This document shows positions 47,263 through 57,606 of a stretch of DNA of 64,000 nt, piece after piece. Below the pieces are notes generated by a model. It was not told where the DNA came from. It ran no database searches and saw nothing but the letters and a program-made list of their open reading frames with translations. The first letter of the stretch is position 1. Every line of letters starts with the position of its first letter. This DNA comes from Alisma plantago-aquatica (taxonomy: Eukaryota > Streptophyta > Magnoliopsida > Alismatales > Alismataceae), in contig OY856410.1 of assembly GCA_963693085.1 (NCBI GenBank), positions 888,535,835 through 888,599,834 of the forward strand, read 5' to 3'. Made by a program: the position numbers and the translations under genes.

Positions 47263-50200
47263 TCCTTCCCCTCTTATAAGAATTTTGTCCTCAAAATTCC
47301 ATCAAGCAAGCAAACAAATAGGATAATCCATTCATATGTCCATCAGGGCTACCATGTGGCTTTACCCTATCCATGGTACTTTCCAAGAACCTTCATCATC
47401 TCATATTCTTCCATCTGAGTTCTTTCTTACCTTGGTATATCGTACCCTCATAGGTGACTCAGGACATCTCAGCCTCTCAGAAGCTGAATAGGTTCAAGGC
47501 TCAACACATGGCTTGGGTACCTCACATAGTGCTCTAGATCGGACTTACATTACACATCATGTTATCCTGAGGGGTAAGGTTAAACACAACCATCTCCACC
47601 AATCCATCTCAAATGGACCCATATATCGGGGATTCAGCTCTCTCAGCTGTATCTTAGAGGGGTCAGATTTTCACATTATATTCCTCCATAGTGAACTGCA
47701 TGTCAGCCTGCTTTGCATCAGCTCGTGACTCATGTCACCACTGGGCTCTCTCTCAGCCATTGCACGATCAAAGCGACTTCATCTGCACACACCTGGGGTT
47801 CTTTTCTGACCTTTGTGAGGCCTCCTTCACCAACATCATCATAATGAAATGGTGACCGACACAACCTCCCTATAAACTTCTTGCATCCCGATAAAGGCTA
47901 TGGTGGTTAACATTACATCTTAAGAACGGTCTCTATGTATCACCCTAAATGAGCACACATGCTCTCATCAGTCCCTCTAGTCTGGATCATACTGTCCATT
48001 AGTATGGGATGATAAACTGTACAAACACTGAGCTCTTCATGTATCTACTTCCACCTCATGGAAGTGAACCTTTGGGTCACCTCAAAAACTTTTGAATTCG
48101 CATCATGGTGTAGTTGAACCATCTCTTTTCATATGTAGTTCAACCAGATCTGTCCCTTGACAGAACTCTTCCTTTCTCATGTCATCTTGGTAAGGCGATC
48201 TACCATAACCCATACTGTATCTTGACCTTCTTGGTCTAGTAGAGACTCACAACATCCATAATGATGAACTCTCATTCCTTCTTGGGAACTCTTTATACTT
48301 TACATCCATGCACTGGGTTAATGGTGTTCGTCCTTCACCTCCTGGCTTGCATGGCCACATGCTACATGCAACTTTGTTTTAAGCATCCAGAATGCTACCA
48401 TCACTTTATTATCTTTGTAGTATCAAGGTGTATCATGATCTTAAAACCATGATCTTCTGTAAGTCATGATTCCTCGAGATCGATACCTCAGAAACCCTAA
48501 ACTATTTTCATCAGGGTTTTATTACCTCCCTATCCAAAGAAGTGTATCTAAGGTCTTATTACCATCCTTTTACTACATCAAGGACTAATCTGGCTAACCA
48601 AACGACCATTAACTTGTTCAATCATATCAAAACACATCTTCTTTCCAACTTAGGGTTAGCCAAACAACCTCCACTTCTCTAGTTTCCAGCTAAACTAGGC
48701 AGCTATACTTCAACCAGAGTATTTATTACCACCTCTCATCCTTAAGTGTTAGGTAACATACACCTTCATGCATTATACTTGTCATCTCATCTTAAACTCT
48801 ACGTCTAATTTTATTAAGAAGCTCTGAGCTCATACTCACTGTGATCGAACTCGACCTTGATTAATCTGCAAATTCCACATAGTTCCTGATAAAACATTCC
48901 CATAAGCTGACTACACTACCTCTCTTAGTGTTCGCGAACCATCCATGTATAGACCACTTCACAAGGTTATGTTATCATCTCTTTCATCATTCCTCATAGA
49001 AACATTCCAAATCGCAACATCTTTTATTCTTGGTGTAAGGCATGCATATTGTCCTATCTCTCACTCCCATAACAAAAGGAAATAAGCATTTGGTTGCAGT
49101 CCAAATACAGAGTTCTTCATGTTCCAAGAGTAGAGATGGTACATCCCACCTTGCCAGTACACCTTCAAATCTAAGTTGAAACGTGCCACATATCCTCCTG
49201 ATATCAGAATTACATCCATGGAAAACTGATCCAAAACCTACTTGGGCCACCACACAATCCTTGGTCATCTCCTCTAGATCTATAGGGTGCCAACACTTTT
49301 GGGGTAATCCCTCTTCCCTTATGCATCCAGAGAGTGCCCTACTCATTTGCCCTTTGGGTCCCATGAGTTCATGAAGGTGATCAATCTCCTAACCCATGGC
49401 CCTCGGACAATGATAGTTGTTACCTCCTGACCCTATGGTCATGTGCAACTAGGGAATTAGGCAAATCCGTCTTTCATCGGTCTTATCCCTACCTGACCCT
49501 AGGATAGACTTGGGATTCTCTTATAGTACATGTCTGACTTAGAACCTTACCCAAGCCTTCATCATCTCTTTCTGCATTCATGACTGACTTTCATCACTTC
49601 ACAGGGGTCATGGCAACCTGCCTACCTTGGTCAGGCCCCATACCGGTTACTCCCATGGTAACACGTCCATGCACTTAGAGATGGTTATCTATGGGCCTAT
49701 AGGTTCATTTTCATACCATGTACTCTTCACTTAGCTTCTCAAGATCCTATGAGACCTCTTTAGATCACCTCAAAACCGAAAGAACTGGTACACACCCTAC
49801 CAAAGGGTCCTCTCCCAGGATGGGAGGAAACTACAACCCGTGACAGCAAGGTCAAAACCATCCTTAGGGTTTACATCCGTATGAGCATGCTTAAACCAAC
49901 AACTACTAAGGCACAAGCGTACCTAAAAAACCATGCTAGGTCACACTCGTTCTCTTTCCTCATCATCATATCAACTTATTCGTGAGGGGTTCATCAAACA
50001 TACCCTTACTTGAAGGGGTTTTCCTTTACCTCTACACATTAAGAGTACCATGCTCGAAACTATAGAGACTCAAATCTCAACATGAGCATTGGGTACACCG
50101 CTTCCCCTCTTAGGCCTAGGAACCCTAGGTTCACCTCCGGGTGTCCAACTGCATGCTCATTCTCTTAACCAGGAATCCAACATGTCCAAGATATGTCATG

Positions 50201-51542
50201 TACTCCCATGATCTTTCTACTTAAGCAACACTTCAGAGTTGATTCCTCTTCCTAGACAACTACTAGGTATAACGCCTCACAACTGGTGCCCTAACCTCCT
50301 CATGGTCTAAATCACTCTCTATCTCATCTAGTAGGTAATCACTTATACCATAGGTACCAGAAGCATCATCCTCCCTCTAGGGTCGAGCTAACCAAGACAT
50401 CATCAACCTCCAGGGATCATGTATGAGGCAACCATTATCATCCACTTAGGTCGCATCATTCTCGACTCCCACTGTTTCTCAAGTTTCGGGGTTTTAGGCT
50501 TCCCACTTTCTTGGCCGAGGTCTGCTCCCTCTCTCTAGAGCTAATCCTACAACCAACCTCTATATAAGAGGTCCTGTCTTAATGAAGGATCAAGCTCATA
50601 AGCATGCCCCTACCTTAGTGAAGCCTATACTCGAACTTATGTTTACTCAAGGTCATCCATAACCCCTTATGCTTATCTCACCATGATCCCTTGACTAGGG
50701 TTTCGTCAAGCTATACCCTACCTGCCTATGCCTATAGGGTAACTATAGGTTCTCCTCTAACCTCATCGATGAAGGAGCTATCCTTCACTCTAACATGCAT
50801 GACCCTCTCCAGGGTTGGGTCGCCAAAGGTACTAGATTATCCAACCTCTCATGGCTCGTATGACGATCCCAAAGCATGTCCAACCAAACACTCGGTCTAA
50901 CTCATCATGTCATCTCTATCTCTACCCTTCACTTAGGTTAGGGTTAAGATCATCCTCAAAGAATGTGCCAGGTATCTACTTTTAATGGAGGTATCTACCT
51001 CCAAGACTAACTCTCTCTACTCATCCTCCTGCCAAGGAGGTCTATCCTCAAGTCTCTCCTGAGGGCAATGACAAATCGTGTCATACGACCTAAGCATGTA
51101 TCTATTCCTTTACGCTTACTCTATTAAGCTTATGTCCATGACATCTTATTTACATGCTTTTTATTAATTTGGTGGAGGATTCCTTAATCCTTATCAATCT
51201 TGCCCATACCTCAAGAGGGTGAGGAAAAGAGAGAAAACCCTAATCCTTAAGGTCCTTAACAGAATTTGAGTTGAGAAAGGATGAACGAGATGAGAGAGTC
51301 CTAAAAGGTATCTTATTTCGATTCATACCCTAAGACTTTGGCCAGGAAGTCACACGGATCTGGGAGTCCTCGTATTCCGACTAGCGGTGCGGAGGAAAAT
51401 CTTGCCAGCCCCCGGTCGTGATCCTTTTCTAGACACCTCTGTCTTTCGGATAATCCTCTAATAACTCCCTCAGTTTCTACATAATTTGTAAAATTTAATA
51501 ATTATTAAAGATTAAATGAGGAACCTATGCTCTGATACCAAT
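47263..51542 (-). mobile_element. Internal region of G1, mostly non-coding
   Basis: The region runs from the purine tract at 47263 to the primer site at 51529-51540 (TGGTATCAGAGC on the minus strand, two bases from the LTR). It contains broken integrase and chromodomain-like text at 47330-48250. The rest (48260-51528) shows no gag, protease, RT or RNase H that I can read. The frame at 48987-49364 on the minus strand (125 codons) has no recognisable motif. A deletion derivative or a long-decayed master copy would explain this. Confidence 0.65.
47330..48250 (-). pseudogene. Integrase and chromodomain-like remnants in G1
   Basis: On the minus strand near 48238 the frame reads LDQEGQDTVWVMVDRLTKM, the start of a gypsy integrase core with the first catalytic Asp. 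Near 48050-47950 follows IHEELSVCTVYHPILMDSMI, matching the FSTAYHPQTDGQSERTIQT block with the Glu region damaged. Near 47400-47350 MKVLGKYHG and GKATW echo the VKVLW-HG-EEATWE chromodomain-like tail. Stops and frameshifts separate them. Order gives minus orientation, agreeing with the LTRs. Confidence 0.6.
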
Positions 51543-52077
51543 TGTAACGACACCATCTCCCGGTAACCCCCAATTAAGGGAGACCCGAAGGTCAGAGCCG
51601 TTATTCAATTAACAGGATCAAAGGTTCGACAAATAATCAATAATAATTAAATAAACTTTACCAACTAAAGTTAAAAACTGGTATAAAATAAAACTTTGTT
51701 TACCTTTTTAAAAGATGGGATTTCTAAACTTCTATCCATGAAGATGCTACTCTAACTAATCCTCCTGTGCACGTTAATTCTCATTTAATTCCACATATGC
51801 CACTTTACTGTTTGTTCTTTTCATTTGTACCTAAAACACCGACAAACAAAATGTCGGTCAGTATATCGAAATATACTGGTATGTGGGGACAACCAAAAGT
51901 TTGCACATATGGATAACAATTTAAATATCACAATCAAATTATTTAACAAGCCAATTTACACTTTTCAGTATGACATTCTCCACCGATTTTGCCCTAACCC
52001 TGGCATACCCACCTTAGGGTGCCCTTTGCCAATGACTTAAGGCCACCTTCTCAATCCCGAGCTTGGTGCCTGGGGGT
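51543..52077 (-). repeat. Truncated 5' LTR of G1 (535 bp)
   Basis: This piece is collinear with 43816-44350 without indels and with four substitutions. It stops at GGGGGT (52072-52077), where the intact LTR goes on with CACCACTCAT. The ORF pair 44098-44313 and 51825-52040 is only this duplicated LTR text. Confidence 0.85.
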
Positions 52078-52114
52078 TACCGGGAGATGGGGTCGTTACA
52101 ATTGGTATCAGAGC
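52072..52114 (+). repeat. 43-bp fold-back of the G1 LTR end plus primer-binding site
   Basis: Bases 52072-52114 are the reverse complement of 51529-51571 with one mismatch. They read, in plus orientation, the last 29 bases of a G1-family LTR, a three-base spacer overlap and the primer site TGGTATCAGAGC, followed by CTAGGCCCACTGCCC in place of the G1 leader. The junction with the truncated LTR shares the hexamer GGGGGT with both partners. Confidence 0.8.
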
Positions 52115-52124
52115 CTAGGCCCAC

Positions 52125-52397
52125 TGCCCAAGGCTCTAGTAGAGTTTCAGGAATGATGACTGGCCCCACAGACCACCACTAGCCTTAACTGCACGCTTTT
52201 TGTCCACTCACGCGCAAGCCAGGAGCAACTTCCCGACTGGTCACCCATCCTAGTACTACTCCAAGCTGAGCACGCTTAACTATGGAGTTCTTTAGAGATG
52301 GGCTCCCTGAAAAGCAGGTGCACCTTGGTGATATGGGTAGTCCAATCATTCCTTTTAAGAGTGTTTTATCCGAGGCCTCAAATCCTGGGATGTTACA
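52125..52397 (-). mobile_element. Cassandra-like LTR carrying 5S rRNA sequence
   Basis: On the minus strand a purine tract (AAGTGGGGGAGAT, 52398-52410) is followed by TGTAACATCCCAGG, the start of a short LTR, and within it a clear 5S rRNA segment (52228-52291). Short LTRs with embedded 5S sequence define Cassandra TRIM elements, which have no protein genes. The LTR end near 52125 is not certain, since the sequence runs into the primer site region at 52103-52115 that is in the opposite sense. Only one LTR is seen. The minus-strand ORF at 52185-52439 is a chance frame. Confidence 0.6.
52228..52291 (-). ncRNA. 5S rRNA-like segment within the Cassandra-like LTR
   Basis: The minus strand reads GAACTCCATAGTTAAGCGTG, then CTCAGCTTGGAGTAGTACTA and GGATGGGTGACC, close to the plant 5S internal control region. 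Box A (AGTTAAGCGTGCT, 52269-52281) and box C (AGGATGGGTGACC, 52239-52251) are intact. The 5' third of 5S is replaced by LTR sequence and the 3' part is changed after GGGAAGT, so this is not a 5S gene. Pol III transcription of such LTRs has been described for Cassandra. Confidence 0.8.
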
Positions 52398-52410
52398 ATC
52401 TCCCCCACTT

Positions 52411-52700
52411 AGACTCTTGACGTCCTCGTCAAGGCTCAACTACAAGGCCTCATAATCTCTTCCCCATTTCAGTGCAGACCCACAATGGCCCATGGACACC
52501 CAGCTCCCGATCACATCTGACCTATCACAACTCGTGAATTGACTACTGCCTCTGGCTAATTCATAACATAGAATCTTGTCGTTGCCTATTGTCAACTCTG
52601 TGCTCTGTTGTTTGGTGTATATGAACCTGTTTAGGATGCCTGTTCACGTCCTCATGTGCCACTACTAAAATATTTCCTCTAAGAGCCTTGTTGACTCTAC
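52411..52700. other. Sequence between the Cassandra-like tract and G2 gag
   Basis: The part next to the purine tract (minus strand CTTGACGAGGACGTCAAGAG) probably belongs to the Cassandra-like interior. Towards 52700 it grades into the region after the G2 zinc knuckle, where frames are broken. The exact junction cannot be fixed. Confidence 0.35.
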
Positions 52701-53767
52701 CTCAGTGGTTGGGTTACCTCCCTGTCTCTAACGTGACAATCCTTTATCAGATGTCCTGTCTGCCCACACTTGAAGTAGTCTCTGTTCTCCCATTGCAGTC
52801 TAGATGGTCTTATCAGTGACATTGATGTCGTGGTATGGGCTCCACTTAGTAGAAAATTATGACCTCTACCTTTTCTTGATGTCTATTGCTTCTGAGCACT
52901 GAACCTCTGTGGTGCTACTGGTGTAGGAAACCTCAGTTTCTTAAAACTTCCAGACCTCTATCCCTGGAACTGGGCAGGTACTTTCCTACTGTTAGCCTTA
53001 CATTTCTTAGTCATGGACCTCTCTATCCACTTAACTGACTCCACAAAGGTGGCAAACCTCTCTCTATTCTCTAGAGTAGCTACATATGTGTCTAACTCAG
53101 CGTTTAGACCCTTCTTAAAATGTCAAATCCTCTCCTCATCTATAGTAGCCATGTGTGGACAAAACCACATAAGCTCCATGAACTTTGCTTCATACTCACT
53201 AATCTTCATCGGTCCTTGTCTAATCTGCTCAAACTGTGAGATCTTCTCATCCAGATAAGTCTTGGGAAAGTATCTACTGACAAACTCACATCGGAATTCC
53301 TACCATCCAACCTCAACACCAGGTCTTTTCTCCTCTTCAATGGCCCACCGATGGCCAACGCTTCCTTTTAAAAGGTACACTACATGCCTAACTTTATACA
53401 TTTCTGGGATGCTAATGATTTGAAAGGCTTTCTCCAGCTCAGTGAACCATTAATCTACATCTGCTGGGTCAGCTATACTGGCATATTTGGTGGCTCCTAC
53501 CTAGCGTAATCGCTCAAAGGTCTTACCAGACCCATGTTCTTCATTGGGAACTAGTTCCCTAGGTGTTGGTGTTGGCATCCAATAAACCATATGCATCATT
53601 GTGGTCATGAAATGCCTGAGAAGAGAATGAAAGGATGGGTTTTCTAGCATGTCTTGATCAAGTTGGGGATTCTCAGACATTGGTTCCTCTCTAGAATGAT
53701 CCCTTGAATCTTCTCCTGGTGCAACAACACTGCTCTCAGCAACATGTTCTTCGTGTGCTCCAACCAT
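52701..53767 (-). pseudogene. G2 gag remnant
   Basis: On the minus strand from about 53767: an acidic N-terminal part (MVGAHEEHVAESSVVAPGED), then with shifts a retrotransposon gag capsid: ADPADVD, WFTELEKAFQIISIPEMYKV, RHVVYLLKGSVGHRWAIEEE, FRCEFVSRYFPKTYLDEKIS, FEQIRQGPMKISEYEAKFME. The zinc knuckle at about 52776-52734 reads YFKCGQTGHLIKDC, where the first Cys of C-x2-C is Tyr. In-frame stops and shifts occur. Gag forms the capsid in active elements; this copy is dead. Confidence 0.8.
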
Positions 53768-53883
53768 CTTTCAGCTTTACTTCTTCTCCTATATGAGCAG
53801 AAGTGACTATAAGATAAATTGGAGGACACTAGAATATACTCAACAACCTTAATCCTATGTCTCTATAAAATCAATGAAACTTA

Positions 53884-53896
53884 GGCTCTGATACCA
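53884..53896 (-). other. Primer-binding site of G2
   Basis: TGGTATCAGAGCC on the minus strand is a perfect tRNA-Met primer site six bases after the LTR end at 53903. It defines the right LTR as the 5' LTR. Confidence 0.85.
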
Positions 53897-53902
53897 AAAC
53901 TT

Positions 53903-54258
53903 TGTGACAACCCGACGCCAACTGAGTCGCCACAAGAGCAATAATATATAATTACACAGAATAACCATTAGCAACAGAATAATGAAATCACTAAAAATTA
54001 AAACCATTTTGCAAAGAGATTCATTTCCAGGAAACTCTTAAGGAAAGAACTAATGCAATACATACATCATGGTTCACGTTGTACATTCATTGTACCACCT
54101 TATCTCGAGGATAACACATACCCGTTGCTTTACCAAAACACATACGAAAGAAAAATATAAACCTCGAGGCATACAAGTCAAAATCTTAGATCATTTATAA
54201 AACCATTACACACTATCTCCTAAGGATCTGAGAGTACAAAGATGACACATATGACTTC
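53903..54258 (-). repeat. 5' LTR of G2, part next to the primer site
   Basis: This part is collinear with 36386-36736 of the other LTR (TGTGACAACCCGACGCCAAC against TGTGATGACCC-AATGCCAGC, then shared GCAATAATATATAATTACAC). It ends at ACTTC (54254-54258), the target site of the nested solo LTR; the LTR resumes at 57607 with its second copy of ACTTC. Confidence 0.85.
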
Positions 54259-57200
54259 TGTTACGACCCCACCTCCCGATAACCCCCAATTAAGGGAGAC
54301 CGAGAGGTCGAAGCCGCACCCATAACTTCCAGATCAAAGGTTCGGAAATTAACCAAGAATAATTATCAAATTTTAATAGACTATACTTAAAAGCTGTAAG
54401 AAAATAAAATTTTGCATACCTTTTTGAAAACTTGGATCTCTAAACTTCTATCCACTTAAGGATTCTACTCTAACTAATCCTCCTTGAATTGTTCTTCATG
54501 TATTTCACAATATGATGATTTACTATTTGTCCTTTTGGCTTGTTCCTAAAATGCCGACAAACAAAATGTCGGTCAGCCAAAGCTGGTATGTGGGGGAAAC
54601 AATAATTATGTAAATACGTTAACAATGTAATCATTCAATTAATCATTTAACAACCAAGATTACATTTTAGATATAACTCCACGATCCAAGAGTATCCTAT
54701 CCTCTATGTTGTCCCCATTAAACCCTTCATGATCCACCTATAAGTGAACCAATTTCTAGGGTTGAGTCACATGGCACTACTCGTAAGTAGCCCACTCCTT
54801 AACTCATGGCAGGCTAATGAGTCTCATGGCACTACACGTGGGTAGCCCAGTTTCTAACTCTCGGTAACCTAGACCTTGCTCTAGGATTACCCCTTTTTTC
54901 TTAGCCTTTTCAAAGCAATAGAGGTGGACCCGGATCTAGTCAGTTATATACACACATTTATAGTGATAATCATAGTCACTTTATAGTTGCATGAAATAAA
55001 TAAACATCCAACAACTATTTTCAAGTAACTGATTAAAACTTCGGGAATCGCCGTGAAACTAGAGCGATTATTCATAAGCGTAACCACATACCTGATTTGA
55101 TGAGTCATGTAGATTATTCAACATATACTTCATGTATATACAATCAAGCCAATCAACAGATCCAAGCAAGTAAATCAATCATCACATAATTCCTGAAAAG
55201 AATATGTACTCTATTTATTACACACTTTATCAAGAATCTACTTTATTGACTTGGATTCTCTTTCTAGGGTTTCTAATCTGCATTAAGGTTTCATTAATAT
55301 TCATTAGGGTTTCTTAGATCAATTTCTCAAACTTTATCCCTTTTAGGTTAACAAACCCTAAAATACTCTTTTCCATTTATATGAACCTTAATTGCTCAAC
55401 TATCCATTTTAATAGTCTTTTATACCCAAAATTGACTTAGGATCATCATATCCCTATTTATTTATGGATTTGAACAATTAAAACAATTAAAAGGCATATT
55501 CATCTAAATTAGGATTTTCAAGCTCATTAATGCATATTCATGCATGAAACCCTAAATTAAGCCAATTATATAAAAATATCATCTTTTTAGATTCTGTCTT
55601 CACATTTATCAACAACATGTTAATATCGGCTTGAATTATCCATTGAACAACATTAAATCCATCTATCATCAAATCTAAGGGTTTTTCATTAATTGAATAA
55701 TTAAAGATGACAACTTTATGTACTGTTCAAATTTCAAGCATATTTATGCACATAATCTCTAAATTAAACCAATTATGTGCAAATATCATCCTTTTTGATC
55801 TTAAAGTAACTTTTTACAATTAACATGTTATTATCAACTTTAGTGATCCATTAAACCCTATTAAACACTTTATTCATTTCAAAATAGGGTTTCTTAATCT
55901 TTAATTCATTAAAGATGACAATTTACACTACATCTCGAACTATGACCAGATTCAGGCTATAAAACTATTTTTATTGGATTCCTTGTATTCTTCTGATCAA
56001 AATTCATATATTACTTGTCCTAATCGGAGTTACCAATCATTAGATATAGTTTTTGCAATAAAACACTTACCACAGCCAATGAGAGAGCGCAAAGTGTCCA
56101 CCCCATGCAACGTTGTTCGGTTGTCTAGAAAACATTTTGAAAAGACAACTTTGCCCTTGATAAGTCACGCACCTTCTACAGCCTGCGGAGGGTAGAATTG
56201 TCCATCTTGGCTCTCCCTTCTTCAACCTCGGGCTGCTCCAGGGCTGCTGCCCTAGCCGCCGAGCTGCAGCAAGCGTGGGCGCGCCCCTTCCTCTTCAGGG
56301 CTCGGGGGTTGCCACCAAGGGCTGCCCCAACTCCGCCACACCTGGGTGCAGCTACAACACCCCAAAACCCACGACCTAGCTGATCGTTTCCGTGCACGAT
56401 GGGCCTACAACTGCGGCCGTCGTTGCAGCCGTGCTGCTGCCATGGCGCTTTGCTTCGGGCATGGCGGCTCTGGTTAGGGTTTGCCTTGGCATCGACTTGT
56501 GACCAACTACCATTGCAACCGCACCTGGATCCTCTGTTGCTTTAGGATCTCATGGCTTCTCATGGCTTAGGGTTTAAGGATGAAAACCAAGAAGAGAAAG
56601 AAAGAGCAGCATGGGACTCCTCTCCTGGACTCGGTCCAGGGCTCCCTTTTTATAGATGAGGGTAACCACGTCCTATGATGCTTGCTTGCAAAGTAATAAA
56701 GTCTTTCCTACTAGGAATCGAATTCCTTAATGAAAAAGCAAGCTTCTCTCTCTTAACTTAATCCTTTAATATTCCTTTGTTATTTAGGTATATAGGAAAT
56801 CCGAAATTCCTCTTTCTTATCCTCTTTATTCTTGCTCTTTAATCCATTAGAATGAATTTCTATTTTCTTTTAATAGAAATTACTTCCTTTTTCATAAAGC
56901 CACCAAAATCATTAAAAAAGTATCATATTATCTTTTATTTTGCAAATTTTGGTATTTTCTCTTTCCTCTTCCTTCATTGGGGCTCCTTGTACCCCAAGAA
57001 ACTATATTATTTCGAAATTACTTTTTAAGGATACTCATTATCCTTCTAGATGCATCTAAATGCATTATTTCCCATTATCAAGTGTATTTCTTATTAAAAT
57101 ATCTCTTTTTGAGAATTTCTCTTTATTTCTCTTTTATTTTCCTCATTGGTATTCCTTTTATCATTAGAAATCCTTGGAACACGAAATTCCACAAAGGATC

Positions 57201-57606
57201 ACTCAATTATACCTTTTTCCACTTATTTCCAACATTTTACCATTATTTTCAATTTCTTTCTTCACAAAGAAATATTTAATTAATCTTTTCTTTTCTCATT
57301 GCTTTCTTTTTACCACTTTGGACTCCTTGGAATCCAAGGAACCCAAGAGGCACGAAATCCCTCTTTGGATTTGCCTTCTAGAGGTTTCTATTTCATTCTT
57401 TTCTCAAATATACAATTATTCATTTACTAATTGAGTTTTCTTGCTATTTGAGCCCAATAGCCAATAAAGCCCACAACACAATCATCAAGGATATTGTAAA
57501 CATAATCCATTTATTCAAAACAAATTATATCATTATTTGTTCAAACATCCTTAATATGAGAAATTGCATTTCTCACCAATTGAACCCAAAAATTGGGGTT
57601 GTAACA
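54259..57606 (-). mobile_element. Solo LTR (3348 bp) of a G1-related family inside the G2 LTR
   Basis: TGTTACGACCCC...GGGGTTGTAACA with perfect ACTTC duplications at 54254-54258 and 57607-57611 interrupts the G2 LTR at a point where the other LTR (about 36730-36736) reads GACTTCTATC without interruption. It matches the G1 LTR in the same order but is clearly diverged, with many substitutions and indels. A minus-strand TATA box (CTATAAAAAGGG, near 56645-56656) precedes a G+C-rich block at 56170-56560, the same layout as in G1. The overlapping frames at 56176-56397 lie in that block. Confidence 0.9.

Larger units (their letters stand above)
43816..52100 (-). mobile_element. G1: minus-strand gypsy-type element with gutted interior, inside G2
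   Basis: A full LTR (43816-47262) and a 535-bp piece of the other LTR (51543-52077) flank a 4.28-kb interior. On the minus strand the interior begins with a primer-binding site (51529-51540) and ends with a purine tract (AAGGGGAAGGA, at about 47263-47273) before the LTR. The LTR pieces differ at only 4 of 535 positions, so insertion was recent. Yet the interior has only fragments of integrase and chromodomain-like sequence. The right end is rearranged: a 29-bp inverted LTR end closes the unit at 52072-52100. No target duplication can be defined. Confidence 0.75.

Noticed and set aside
48987..49364. A 125-codon minus-strand ORF as a gene
   Set aside because: It lies inside the G1 interior and has no motif; its Cys/Met-rich composition looks random and no partner copy is available to test it.
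43816..52100. A large DNA transposon with 29-bp terminal inverted repeats
   Set aside because: The ends are LTR ends next to primer-binding sites, a second LTR copy and gypsy integrase traces lie inside, and one end is a fold-back junction.
52228..52291. A functional 5S rRNA gene
   Set aside because: Only the internal control region is kept; the 5' third and 3' end of 5S are replaced and the segment lies inside an LTR next to a polypurine tract.
56176..56397. Overlapping G+C-rich ORFs on both strands as a host exon
   Set aside because: They lie in the G+C-rich part of a solo LTR that has an equivalent block in G1. Openness follows from low stop frequency in G+C-rich DNA.
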